Assembly (NCBI RefSeq): GCF_001648155.1
Contig: NZ_CP015199.1
Coordinates: 2,800,501-2,864,500, forward strand
From: Chryseobacterium glaciei
GTDB lineage: Bacteria; Bacteroidota; Bacteroidia; Flavobacteriales; Weeksellaceae
Direction: 5' to 3'
DNA length: 64,000 nucleotides
Below the pieces are notes generated by a model. The model searched no databases. It saw only the letters and a program-made list of their open reading frames with translations, and was not told the origin of the DNA. Made by a program: the position numbers and the translations under genes. Positions 27,592-35,324 of this stretch are shown here, piece after piece. Within the stretch, counting starts at the first letter, position 1, and every line of letters starts with the position of its first letter.

Positions 27592-28935
27592 TTACTTTTT
27601 CAATAGTCCCGGATATAGAACTCCGTCTGTTTTCATTGTAAGATGTAATAATTGTGCAATTAATGGAGCAATATCTTCCTGTCCCATTAGAGGTAAAACC
27701 GTTCCTTGCTTTATATTTTTACCAAAAGCAACAAATCCTGTTTGAATTTCTTTAAAATCTGTTGGTAAATAACCGTGAGTTCCTCCGTCTGCCGCTTTTA
27801 ATAATTCTCCTGTAGCGGTTGCTCCAAAACTCACTCCTTGATAAGCTGCTAATGCTAATGATGCAGTCGGATCTCCTTGAGCATCTGCGATTTGTTGCTT
27901 ATTCAAAACATGGAAAAGTTTTTTGTATCCATCAGGTAAATTGTTGAGAAGTTCGTTTACTTTAGTTAACGTAGCTTTATCATTAGGATTTTTCAAATGT
28001 AAAAATGCAGAACCTCCACTTGCCTGAAAGTAAGCTTTCCAGTCTTCTTTTTTATCATTATCGTACAATCCTGCTTTTGCGAGCATAACATTGGGATTAA
28101 ACTGAGAGTGGATATCCACAAATCCGTGATCTCCTGTGATGATAAACGTTGTATTTTCATCAATTCCTGCTGCTGTTGCGGCATCGATAAGTGTTTTGAT
28201 GGCTACATCCGCACCAACAACTGCGGAACGAACTTTATCGCCATCTCTTCCTTCTTCATGCTCAAAGTGATCGACAGCTGCAATATGAAGCGCTAAAAAT
28301 GCAGGCTTGTATCTCTTTAAAATATAAGCGGCCATCCTTGCTTTATTTTGATCAGTTACTGCATGGTCTAAACTTGCTCCATATTCCCCGAATTTCCCCA
28401 CTGCATAATCCTGAACTTCCTGAAAAAGCTCTTTAGGTGTTGATTCTAAACTCATTGCCTTTACTTCATCCTTTTTCTCACCTTTATTTTTTGGAAGATA
28501 AACATATTCTGGTAAGTTGTAAGTGATTGGTGCTCCTACGGTTACAGGCCAGCTTACTCCAGCAGTAGTAAGTCCGGCTTCTTTAGCAATACTGAAAATC
28601 GTTGGAACTTTAATATCCTTATAAAACCAAAACCATTCTCCCGTAATTCCCAAAGGCTGAACCGGAGTATTATAATAAATACCATGCTTTGCAGGCAAAA
28701 CTCCGCTTACGATGGTAGTGTGCGATGGATAAGTAACGGTTGGAAATGAACCACGAACGCCATTGGCATAAGCTCCTTTTTTCATCATTTGTCTGAGGTT
28801 TACCATAGACCATTCAGGATTCAGATAAAACTCAGGTCTTAAACCATCAATACTTATTAAAACGACATGGTCGGAATTGTTTTGAGCTTTCGCCAATCCC
28901 GTTGCCAGCGCAAGAAAAAGGAATATTTTTTTCAT
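27592..28935 (-). CDS. Type I phosphodiesterase / nucleotide pyrophosphatase family enzyme
   Basis: 447 residues. The signal peptide ends at AKAQ (about residue 18), so it is periplasmic. It has all metal and nucleophile motifs of the NPP branch of the alkaline phosphatase superfamily: SIDGLRPEF (first Asp), TVTYPSHTTIVSG (nucleophilic Thr region), AAVDHFEHEEG (Asp, His), ITGDHGF (Asp-His) and the late GGTHGY. It should hydrolyse phosphodiester or pyrophosphate bonds in nucleotides or related esters. It is a single gene; the natural substrate is unknown. Confidence 0.93.
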   Translation of the reverse strand: MKKIFLFLALATGLAKAQNNSDHVVLISIDGLRPEFYLNPEWSMVNLRQMMKKGAYANGVRGSFPTVTYPSHTTIVSGVLPAKHGIYYNTPVQPLGITGEWFWFYKDIKVPTIFSIAKEAGLTTAGVSWPVTVGAPITYNLPEYVYLPKNKGEKKDEVKAMSLESTPKELFQEVQDYAVGKFGEYGASLDHAVTDQNKARMAAYILKRYKPAFLALHIAAVDHFEHEEGRDGDKVRSAVVGADVAIKTLIDAATAAGIDENTTFIITGDHGFVDIHSQFNPNVMLAKAGLYDNDKKEDWKAYFQASGGSAFLHLKNPNDKATLTKVNELLNNLPDGYKKLFHVLNKQQIADAQGDPTASLALAAYQGVSFGATATGELLKAADGGTHGYLPTDFKEIQTGFVAFGKNIKQGTVLPLMGQEDIAPLIAQLLHLTMKTDGVLYPGLLKK

Positions 28936-29121
28936 TGTAAAAATTTTTGCAAGATTAGGATATTAGTATTAATGGAGTGTGAATAGACTATTAAGTTTAC
29001 TTTCTTTATTAAATATTTGTTGAGGATTAAAATTATTAACCCAGTCAATTAACTTTTATAAAGTCTCCAATAAAATCAAGAGCGAAAGTTTTTATATATT
29101 TAAGCTATATTTTTTCGATCT

Positions 29122-30546
29122 ATGAACAATGAAAATAAAGAGGAACAAAAAGGTTCTCTTGTCAGAGGGTTAACCAATCGACACATTCAATTAATTGCCC
29201 TTGGTGGAGCCATCGGAACAGGATTGTTTCTTGGAATTGGTCCTGCAGCAGTTTTGGCGGGTCCATCCGTTATTTTAGGGTATGCTTTGGCTGGGATTAT
29301 TGCCTTTTTTATCATGCGTCAACTTGGTGAAATGGTTGTTCAGGAACCGGTTTCAGGAAGTTTCAGTTATTTCGCGTATAAGTATTGGGGGAAATTTCCC
29401 GGATTTGCTTCTGGCTGGAATTATTGGATTCTTTACATTCTCGTAAGTATGGCCGAACTTACTGCCATTGGTCATTACATTCATTTTTGGTGGCCTGATA
29501 TTCCTCTCTGGGTTTCGAGTTTATTCTTTTTTATCTTAATTAATGCTTTAAACTTAGCTTCAGTAAAAGTTTATGGTGAAACAGAATTTTGGTTTTCAAT
29601 TATAAAAGTAGTAGCCATTATTGCCATGATTATTTTCGGTATTTATTTGTTGATAAGTGGAACAGGAGGTAGTAATGCAAGCGTTTCTAATCTATGGAAT
29701 GACGGCGGTTTTTTCCCAAAAGGATTATTCAATCACAGTGAAAATGGATATTCAGGGCTCTTTGCGGCAATGGCGATGATCATGTTTTCTTTTGGTGGAT
29801 TAGAATTAATCGGAATTACCGCTGCGGAAGCAAAAAGTCCCGAAAAAACAATCCCTAAAGCTACTAATCAGGTAATCTATAGGATTCTGATTTTCTATGT
29901 TGGAGCTTTGATTATTCTATTTTCTTTGAGTCCGTGGAGAGAAATTACAGAAGGTTCAAGTCCGTTTGTAATGGTTTTTCAAAATTTGAATGGATTGGAA
30001 TTTACGATGTTTGGAAAAGTCATTCAATTCAATGTTTTGATTGCTAATGTTTTGAATTTAATTGTATTGACAGCAGCATTATCCGTTTACAACAGCAGTG
30101 TTTACAGTAATAGCAGAATGCTTTTCGGATTGGCTCAACAAGGAAATGCACCAAAATTTTTACAGAAATTAAATAAAAATCACGTACCAATTAACGCAAT
30201 CCTTATTTCTTCTTGTTTTGCAGGAATCTGTATTATCATTAATAAATTAGTTCCGGAAAAAGCTTTTGAGTATTTAATGGCTTTGGTGGTTTCATCATTA
30301 ATTATCAATTGGTTGATGATTTGCTACACGCATTTAAAGTTCAGAAGAAGTAAAATAGCATCGGGAGAAAAAACGAAATTTCCGTCTATATTTTATCCAA
30401 TCTCCAATTATATCTGCATTTTATTTTTATTGGCTATTTTGGTATTAATGAGTATTACAGGAATGGAAATTCAGGTAATCTTAATTCCGATATGGGTAGC
30501 CTTTTTGTTTGTAATGTATAAATTGTACAAGCCTAAACAAGGATAA
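29122..30546 (+). CDS. APC-family amino acid permease
   Basis: 474 residues, about 12 membrane segments. The N-terminal motif LTNRHIQLIALGGAIGTGLFLG is that of the AAT subfamily (AroP, AnsP, PheP, CycA and relatives). The Glu-containing MRQLGEMVVQEPVSGSFSYFA and helix 6 FSFGGLELIGITAAEAKSPEKTIPKA also fit. It is an inner membrane proton/amino acid symporter. The exact substrate cannot be read from the sequence. It is a single gene with its own terminator. Confidence 0.93.
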   Translation: MNNENKEEQKGSLVRGLTNRHIQLIALGGAIGTGLFLGIGPAAVLAGPSVILGYALAGIIAFFIMRQLGEMVVQEPVSGSFSYFAYKYWGKFPGFASGWNYWILYILVSMAELTAIGHYIHFWWPDIPLWVSSLFFFILINALNLASVKVYGETEFWFSIIKVVAIIAMIIFGIYLLISGTGGSNASVSNLWNDGGFFPKGLFNHSENGYSGLFAAMAMIMFSFGGLELIGITAAEAKSPEKTIPKATNQVIYRILIFYVGALIILFSLSPWREITEGSSPFVMVFQNLNGLEFTMFGKVIQFNVLIANVLNLIVLTAALSVYNSSVYSNSRMLFGLAQQGNAPKFLQKLNKNHVPINAILISSCFAGICIIINKLVPEKAFEYLMALVVSSLIINWLMICYTHLKFRRSKIASGEKTKFPSIFYPISNYICILFLLAILVLMSITGMEIQVILIPIWVAFLFVMYKLYKPKQG

Positions 30547-30574
30547 TAGTATTTTATCATTAAAAGATATTTTG

Positions 30575-30604
30575 AAAGGGCGGATATTCATCTGTCCTTT
30601 TTTG
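30575..30604 (+). terminator. Terminator after the permease gene
   Basis: AAAGGGCGGAT / ATCTGTCCTTT stem with two G-T pairs, then a T-run. Confidence 0.8.
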
Positions 30605-30618
30605 TGCTTTATAGAAAT

Positions 30619-30650
30619 AAAAAAAACCATCCTTAAAAAAGAATGGTTTG
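30619..30650 (-). terminator. Terminator of the first tRNA-Gln
   Basis: On the minus strand, AAACCATtC ... GgATGGTTT hairpin followed by seven T, directly after the tRNA 3' end. Confidence 0.8.
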
Positions 30651-30721
30651 TAGACCCACAGGGATTCGAACCCCAACTGACGGTACCAAAAACCGGAGTG
30701 CTACCGTTACACTATGGGTCT
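30651..30721 (-). tRNA. tRNA-Gln (anticodon TTG), copy 1
   Basis: Folds as a cloverleaf on the minus strand: acceptor AGACCCA/TGGGTCT, D-stem GTGT/GCAC, anticodon stem CGGT/ACCG with loop TTTTGGT (anticodon TTG, codon CAA), T-loop TTCGAAT. CCA is not encoded. Identical to the second copy at 30887-30957. Confidence 0.95.
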
Positions 30722-30738
30722 GTTTTATTTTGGTGATG

Positions 30739-30768
30739 CAAATTTACAGCTTTTTTCTTTATAGGCAA
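30739..30768 (-). promoter_or_regulatory. Promoter of tRNA-Gln copy 1
   Basis: On the minus strand TTG (30768-30766), 19-base spacer, TAAATTTG (30746-30739); full match to the Bacteroidota promoter consensus. Confidence 0.75.
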
Positions 30769-30856
30769 GAGCTTCATTGAAAAAATGCAATTTTTTTTAT
30801 GTAAAAAAGTATAAGTGATTGTCTTTGAACGGAATTAATTTTTGAAAATTATATAC

Positions 30857-30886
30857 AAAAAAACCACCCTTAAAAAGGATGGTTTG
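30857..30886 (-). terminator. Terminator of the second tRNA-Gln
   Basis: On the minus strand, AAACCATCC ... GGGTGGTTT hairpin with a T-run; a diverged copy of the first tRNA terminator. Confidence 0.8.
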
Positions 30887-30957
30887 TAGACCCACAGGGA
30901 TTCGAACCCCAACTGACGGTACCAAAAACCGGAGTGCTACCGTTACACTATGGGTCT
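30887..30957 (-). tRNA. tRNA-Gln (anticodon TTG), copy 2
   Basis: Identical in sequence to copy 1, 236 bases away, with its own promoter and terminator. The duplicated block includes about 35 bases of upstream sequence. Confidence 0.95.
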
Positions 30958-30974
30958 GTTTTATTTTGGTGATG

Positions 30975-31004
30975 CAAATTTACAGCTTTTTTCATTATTT
31001 GCAA
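30975..31004 (-). promoter_or_regulatory. Promoter of tRNA-Gln copy 2
   Basis: Minus-strand TTG (31004-31002), 19-base spacer, TAAATTTG (30982-30975). Confidence 0.75.
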
Positions 31005-31043
31005 GAACTTTTTAAACTTTTTTTTAAATTTACATAACTTTTT

Positions 31044-32078
31044 ATGGTGGTAAATATGGTGATAGACTTCAATAATCTCAGAATTAACAATTTACATTCG
31101 CAGACGGAATTTGAAAAGAAAGCGACTTTTTTTTTAGAAGATTGGCTGTCGGATTCTGAAACAATGAAAGTACAGACTTCAGGTTCTACAGGAACTCCGA
31201 AAGTTTTCGAAATTGAAAAAAAAAAGATGCTCAATTCTGCCGTGATGACCTGCAATTTTTTAGGTTTAAAAGAAGACGACACTGCATTATTGTGTCTTCC
31301 CGTAGAATATATTTCTGGGAAAATGATGGTGGTTAGATCTTTTGAAAGAAAAATGAAGCTGATTGTTGCCAATCCATCCTTAAAACCGCTTGAAAATTTA
31401 GAAGAAGAAATAGATTTCTGTGCAATGACGCCTTTACAGGTTGAAAATTCATTAGACAAGCTTCATTTAATTAAAAATCTAATTATTGGCGGTGCTTCGA
31501 TCTCCGAAAATCTGAAAGATAAAATTTTTCAGGCTCTCAAACTTTCAAATTCTCAAACTCAAATATTTGAAACGTATGGAATGTCGGAAACACTGTCTCA
31601 TATTGCACTGAAGCAATTGATTCCACAGGCAGAGGAGTACTTTACAGCCTTTGAAAATGTTTCTGTTACGAAAGATGAAAGAGGGTGTTTGAGGATATGG
31701 GCGCCTAATGTAAATGCTGAGGTGTTGGAAACTAATGACTTAGTTGAGATTAAGGATGAAAATAAATTTAGGTTTTTAGGGCGAATAGATAATGTAATTA
31801 ATTCCGGTGGCGCAAAAATTTTTCCTGAAGAATTGGAAGCTTTAGTTAAAAAAGAAATTTCAAATGAAGTAGTATTTTTAGGATTGAATGATGAAAGTTT
31901 GGGGCAGAAATTGATATTAGTGATTGAAGGTGAAGAGTCGAATGATTTACTTGAAAAAATACACCAAATTCCATTTGAGAAAAATTTTCACAAGCCAAAA
32001 GAGATCATTTTCATTAATGAAATTCCAAGAACGCCGAACGGAAAAGTGAATAGGACAGAATTAAAAAACATATTGTAA
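31044..32078 (+). CDS. menE: O-succinylbenzoate-CoA ligase (MenE-like)
   Basis: 344 residues, short for an acyl-CoA synthetase but normal for flavobacterial MenE. AMP-binding motifs: TSGSTGTPK (about 48-56), YGMSETLSHIALK, GRIDNVINSGGAKIFPEELE and the late RTPNGKVNR with the catalytic Lys. It would activate o-succinylbenzoate in menaquinone synthesis, the quinone that feeds the cbb3 oxidase. The other men genes are not here, so the name rests on size and motif pattern. Two starts are possible, at 31044 and 31056. Confidence 0.82.
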   Translation: MVVNMVIDFNNLRINNLHSQTEFEKKATFFLEDWLSDSETMKVQTSGSTGTPKVFEIEKKKMLNSAVMTCNFLGLKEDDTALLCLPVEYISGKMMVVRSFERKMKLIVANPSLKPLENLEEEIDFCAMTPLQVENSLDKLHLIKNLIIGGASISENLKDKIFQALKLSNSQTQIFETYGMSETLSHIALKQLIPQAEEYFTAFENVSVTKDERGCLRIWAPNVNAEVLETNDLVEIKDENKFRFLGRIDNVINSGGAKIFPEELEALVKKEISNEVVFLGLNDESLGQKLILVIEGEESNDLLEKIHQIPFEKNFHKPKEIIFINEIPRTPNGKVNRTELKNIL

Positions 32079-32105
32079 AGTCTTTTATCTTTACTCTTTA
32101 ATTTA

Positions 32106-32510
32106 ATGATCTTAAAAATGAAAGATTTCACAAAAGAACTCAATTTCAAAACTTCCCGCAGCAGTGGGGCAGGAGGACAGAACGTCAATAAAGTTGAAAC
32201 GGCTGTTACCGTACTTTGGAAAGTGGACGAATCTGAATTTTTTAATGAAAGACAAAAAAATTTAATTCAGGAAAAACTAAAAAACAGAATAAATCTAGAA
32301 GGACTTTTATTCTTAACCGTTTCTGAAAGCAGAACACAATTAATGAATAAAAACAAAGCGATTGAAAAAATTATAGATATCGTTAATAAAGCTTTAATTG
32401 TTCCGAAAACAAGAATCGCCACAAAACCTTCCCGAGCCAAAAAAGAAAAAAGATTAGACACCAAAAAGAAAATGTCTGAAAAGAAAGAAAACAGACGGTT
32501 CAAATTTTGA
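32106..32510 (+). CDS. arfB: Alternative ribosome-rescue factor ArfB
   Basis: 130 residues from the ATG at 32118, or 134 from 32106. The release-factor catalytic loop is SRSSGAGGQNVNK, with GGQ at 19-21 of the shorter form, and the tail from about residue 100 is strongly basic (KPSRAKKEKRLDTKKK, ending NRRFKF). Absence of a stop-codon recognition domain and the basic tail that enters the empty mRNA channel identify the ArfB/YaeJ peptidyl-tRNA hydrolase. It frees ribosomes stalled on broken messages. It begins 27 bases after menE. Confidence 0.93.
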   Translation: MILKMKDFTKELNFKTSRSSGAGGQNVNKVETAVTVLWKVDESEFFNERQKNLIQEKLKNRINLEGLLFLTVSESRTQLMNKNKAIEKIIDIVNKALIVPKTRIATKPSRAKKEKRLDTKKKMSEKKENRRFKF

Positions 32511-32512
32511 TT

Positions 32513-32541
32513 TTGGATAATCAATAAAAACATTATTTTTG
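32513..32541 (+). promoter_or_regulatory. Promoter of the outer membrane protein gene
   Basis: TTG (32513-32515), 18-base spacer, TATTTTTG (32534-32541), 16 bases before the ATG at 32558. Confidence 0.7.
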
Positions 32542-32557
32542 CCCAAAATTTTAAATA

Positions 32558-33214
32558 ATGTTAAAAAAACTAATAGCCTTAGGAGCTTTTTCAATTTCTC
32601 TACTTTCTTTTGCCCAGCAAAATGAACCGAAAATTTCAGTTATTCCTTCTGTAGGATATGCATGGAGAACCGCAAAAACAACACCTGGTTTGACTAAAGC
32701 GGAAAAAGATTATGTTAATGGCCTAAAAAGCGGAGTGAATTTCGATATTTCTGCCTATTATCATTTAAAAAACATTGTAGCAATTGGATTGAAATTTTCT
32801 AATTACAGTGCATCAAGCGATGGATTTCTTTTAGGATATGATATGAGCGGAATGCCTGTTTCTGCGTCCGTTACTACTAAAGACAATATCACTTTCTTTG
32901 GTCCTGCTTTGATGATCTCAAACTTCAGCGAAGCAACGAGACATAAAATGTACGTTGATATGGGATTAGGAGTAATTTCATATTCAACAAAAACAGGAAA
33001 TGTAAAAGGAACAGGTTCTAATTTAGGGGCAGAGCTTAATTTTGCATATCAATACCAAATTTCCAAGAACTTTTTAATTGGTCCAAAAGTAGGACTAACA
33101 GCCGGAACACTGAATAAAATGAAGTTCAACGGACAGACAATTGAGTTCGGAGAAGATCAAAAAGAAGGCTTACACAGAGTTTCTTTAAGTGCTGCCGCTA
33201 CATTCCGTTTTTAA
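32558..33214 (+). CDS. Outer membrane beta-barrel protein (porin-like family)
   Basis: 218 residues. The signal peptide ends at SFAQ (about residue 20). Alternating aromatic/polar strands (VIPSVGYAWRT, AIGLKFSNYSA, MYVDMGLGVISYS, NFLIGPKVGLTAG) and the C-terminal Phe of AAATFRF indicate an eight-strand barrel of the common Bacteroidota outer membrane beta-barrel group. No specific role can be assigned. It has its own promoter. Confidence 0.85.
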   Translation: MLKKLIALGAFSISLLSFAQQNEPKISVIPSVGYAWRTAKTTPGLTKAEKDYVNGLKSGVNFDISAYYHLKNIVAIGLKFSNYSASSDGFLLGYDMSGMPVSASVTTKDNITFFGPALMISNFSEATRHKMYVDMGLGVISYSTKTGNVKGTGSNLGAELNFAYQYQISKNFLIGPKVGLTAGTLNKMKFNGQTIEFGEDQKEGLHRVSLSAAATFRF

Positions 33215-33240
33215 GTTTTATCTTTGCAAAAATCAAAATA

Positions 33241-34215
33241 ATGAGCAAACCGATTACTGAATTTATAGAGAAATATTACCTGCACTTCAATGCAGCTGCA
33301 TTGGTAGACGCATCTAAAGGGTATGTTGCACATCTTAAAGATGGTGGAAAAATGATGATTACTTTGGCGGGGGCAATGTCAACTGCTGAATTAGGGAAAA
33401 TTCTTGCTGAAATGATCCGTCAGGGAAAAGTAGATTTTATCTCTTGTACCGGAGCGAATCTTGAAGAAGATCTAATGAATTTGGTGGCACATTCTCACTA
33501 CGAAAGAGTTCCGCATTACAGAGATCTTACGGCTCAGGACGAGTGGGCTCTTTTAGAAAGAGGATTGAACAGAGTTACAGATACTTGTATTCCTGAAGAA
33601 GAGGCTTTCAGAAGATTGCAAAAACACATCGTTGAGATCTGGAAAGATGCTGAAGCGAAAGGAGAAAGATATTTCCCGCACGAATATATGTATAAAATGA
33701 TCCTTTCAGGAGTGTTGGAGCAGTATTACGAAATTCCTAGAGAAAACTCTTGGATGATCGCCGCTGCAGAAGCAAATTTACCAATTGTAGTTCCGGGATG
33801 GGAAGATTCTACAATGGGTAACATCTTCACTTCTTACTGTATCAAAGGAGAATTACAGTTTTCTACAATGAAATCTGGGATCGAATACATGGCTTATTTA
33901 GCAGATTGGTACACTAAAAACTCAGGTGGAAAAGGGGTAGGATTCTTCCAAATTGGTGGAGGTATCGCAGGAGATTTCCCAATCTGTGTAGTTCCGATGT
34001 TGTATCAGGATATGGAAATGCATGACATTCCGTTCTGGTCTTATTTCTGTCAGATCTCTGATTCTACGACGTCTTACGGTTCGTATTCAGGAGCTGTTCC
34101 GAATGAGAAAATTACTTGGGGTAAATTAGATATCACAACACCGAAATATATCGTTGAAAGTGATGCAACGATCTGTGCACCATTGATGTTCTCTTACATC
34201 TTAGAAAATTCATAA
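33241..34215 (+). CDS. Deoxyhypusine synthase-like protein lacking the catalytic Lys
   Basis: 324 residues with the deoxyhypusine synthase fold: MITLAGAMSTAELGK, FISCTGANLEEDL, and the late ITWGKL (292-297), which matches the eukaryotic VSWGKI. In eukaryotic DHS the active-site Lys lies in GGGVVKHH; here the aligned segment is GGGIAGDF (239-246), so Lys is replaced by Gly244. Bacteria have no eIF5A to modify, and related bacterial proteins are linked to homospermidine/polyamine synthesis. Without the imine-forming Lys, the chemistry is open: NAD-dependent deamination of a polyamine or another amine, or a different reaction. Probably cytosolic. It starts 26 bases after the outer membrane protein gene. 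Confidence 0.85.
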   Translation: MSKPITEFIEKYYLHFNAAALVDASKGYVAHLKDGGKMMITLAGAMSTAELGKILAEMIRQGKVDFISCTGANLEEDLMNLVAHSHYERVPHYRDLTAQDEWALLERGLNRVTDTCIPEEEAFRRLQKHIVEIWKDAEAKGERYFPHEYMYKMILSGVLEQYYEIPRENSWMIAAAEANLPIVVPGWEDSTMGNIFTSYCIKGELQFSTMKSGIEYMAYLADWYTKNSGGKGVGFFQIGGGIAGDFPICVVPMLYQDMEMHDIPFWSYFCQISDSTTSYGSYSGAVPNEKITWGKLDITTPKYIVESDATICAPLMFSYILENS

Positions 34216-34251
34216 AGCAGGAGGACGGAAGTCTGAAGCTTGAAGTTATAT

Positions 34252-34282
34252 AAAACGTCCAATTTTGTTGGACGTTTTTTTA
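34252..34282 (+). terminator. Terminator after the deoxyhypusine synthase-like gene
   Basis: AAAACGTCCAA / TTGGACGTTTT stem, TTTTG loop, T-run. Confidence 0.92.
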
Positions 34283-34290
34283 TTTTATTA

Positions 34291-34449
34291 ACCACAGATT
34301 TTCACAAATTCACACAGATGTTTGTGCTTATTTGTGAAAAATTATTTGTGAAATTTGTGTTTAAATAAATAGCATCAAAGAAAAATATACACAATTAACA
34401 AAGAAAATTAGAACACAAACATCTGTGTGAATTTGTGAAAATCTGTGGT
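34291..34449. repeat. Perfect 36-bp inverted repeat, MITE- or REP-like
   Basis: Arm 34291-34326, beginning ACCACAGATTTTCACAAATT, is the exact reverse complement of 34414-34449, with an 87-base AT-rich spacer that repeats TTATTTGTGAAA units. Diverged pieces of the same family occur at 48242-48274 and 49154-49207. No transposase or target duplication is evident. Confidence 0.85.
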
Positions 34450-34468
34450 CAAAATATTTATAAAAATC

Positions 34469-34587
34469 AGGGCGTGCCCCTCTCCAACGCTAAGCCTCAA
34501 TCTCGGGTCGGGCTTCTCCGGGCTCCACTTCGTTTCGGTGCTTTGCACTGCTCCTTTCAGTCGCACCCTCCATATCCCTCACGCAAA
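34469..34587 (-). ncRNA. GC-rich structured intergenic element (candidate RNA)
   Basis: About 119 bases with far higher GC than the flanks. Read on the minus strand it begins 8 bases after the stop of the 48-residue gene. GCGTG (34584-34580) can pair with CACGC (34476-34472), closing the whole tract. An internal GTGC-AAA-GCAC hairpin is at 34538-34548. I recall similar GCGT(G/T)AGGGAT...CGCCC stretches between genes of other flavobacteria. A structured 3' UTR or independent RNA is inferred, not shown. Confidence 0.4.
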
Positions 34588-34591
34588 ACTG

Positions 34592-34738
34592 TCAGTCCAA
34601 AGAATTAGTCAGCACAAAATATCGATAAGCCAAAATCCCTTTCTGAACTTTGGTTAATATACTCGGATCTTTATCACTCAATTTCGGTAAAACGGCTTTA
34701 TTGATTTTATTCACGAGTCTAAAAAATGATTTTTTCAT
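34592..34738 (-). CDS. Small basic protein, 48 residues
   Basis: Begins MKKSFFRLVNKINKAVLPKL at the ATG 34738 and ends YFVLTNSLD. It is Lys-rich, with an amphipathic helix in the first half. Very similar short proteins occur in Chryseobacterium genomes from memory, sometimes labelled SsrA-binding protein, but it is much smaller than SmpB and lacks its domain, so I do not adopt that name. A longer frame from 34801 adds a hydrophobic leader that is probably not translated. The GC-rich tract follows directly. Function unknown. Confidence 0.6.
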   Translation of the reverse strand: MKKSFFRLVNKINKAVLPKLSDKDPSILTKVQKGILAYRYFVLTNSLD

Positions 34739-34928
34739 AACTTTATATTTTAATGAGAAACACCATTGAAACAAGTAGAGTTCAAAAATGATGCAAAACA
34801 AGATAACTTAGCAGATTTAGCTGAGTGAAACGCCTTTGCGAACGAAAAATATTTTCAAACATTTCAAAAAAAACTTTGCGATCTTTGCGTTAAAAATAGG
34901 TAATCGTTTCAAAATAAAAACAAAAAAA

Positions 34929-35225
34929 ATGGACGAAATATTCAAACAACAAGTCTGGGAAATTACCAAACTCGTTCCAAAAGGAAGAGTAACAAGCTAC
35001 GGAGCTATTGCAAAAGCAGTCGGCTACCCGAATCATTCCCGTCATGTCGGAAAAGCAATGGGAGGGTGCCCGAAAGATGTTCCGGCTCATCGTGTTATTT
35101 CGAGCTCAGGAACTTTATCCGTTCCGGAATTTCAAGTCAGATTAGAAGCAGAAGGAATTGAGGTGGAGAATTTCAGAATTAAAAATTTCAAGAAGCTTTT
35201 TTGGAATCCTTTGGACGAATTATAG
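34929..35225 (+). CDS. Alkyltransferase-like protein (ATL), MGMT family
   Basis: 98 residues from the ATG at 34929 (MDEIFKQQVWEITKLVPKGR); the in-frame extension to 34836 translates repeat-like intergenic sequence. It has the winged-helix DNA-binding domain of O6-alkylguanine methyltransferases (VTSYGAIAKAVGYPNHSRHVGKAMG). The active-site PCHRV reads PAHRV (52-56), so the alkyl-acceptor Cys is Ala53. ATL proteins bind O6-alkylguanine lesions, flip the base and hand them to nucleotide excision repair instead of repairing them directly. This role is known for the family and inferred here. Confidence 0.92.
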   Translation: MDEIFKQQVWEITKLVPKGRVTSYGAIAKAVGYPNHSRHVGKAMGGCPKDVPAHRVISSSGTLSVPEFQVRLEAEGIEVENFRIKNFKKLFWNPLDEL

Positions 35226-35271
35226 GATTTCTACCGTTCAGGACATAAAAAATACAGCTGAGTCGCTTTTT

Positions 35272-35303
35272 TTGGTAAGGCTTATTCGAAGGGTTTAGTT
35301 TTG
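35272..35303 (+). promoter_or_regulatory. Promoter of the alpha/beta hydrolase gene
   Basis: TTG (35272-35274), 21-base spacer, TAGTTTTG (35296-35303). It overlaps a possible upstream TTG start at 35301 and so favours the ATG at 35325. Confidence 0.5.
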
Positions 35304-35324
35304 TCTCATAAAATAAATGAAACC

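Larger units (their letters stand above)
34216..34591. other. Intergenic region with terminator, 36-bp inverted repeat and GC-rich tract
   Basis: 376 bases without a gene; contents are listed separately (terminator 34252-34282, inverted repeat 34291-34449, GC-rich tract 34469-34587). A reading frame at 34445-34657 crosses the GC-rich tract but has no coding character. Confidence 0.7.

Noticed and set aside
30995..31459. 154-codon minus-strand frame inside menE
   Set aside because: It is antisense to the conserved AMP-binding motifs of menE; a shadow frame.
34445..34657. Plus-strand open frame over the GC-rich tract
   Set aside because: It crosses a structured non-coding tract and the antisense of the 48-residue gene, with no recognisable protein.
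34836..34928. N-terminal extension of the alkyltransferase-like protein
   Set aside because: The added residues translate repeat-like intergenic DNA; MDEIFKQQVW matches the family start.
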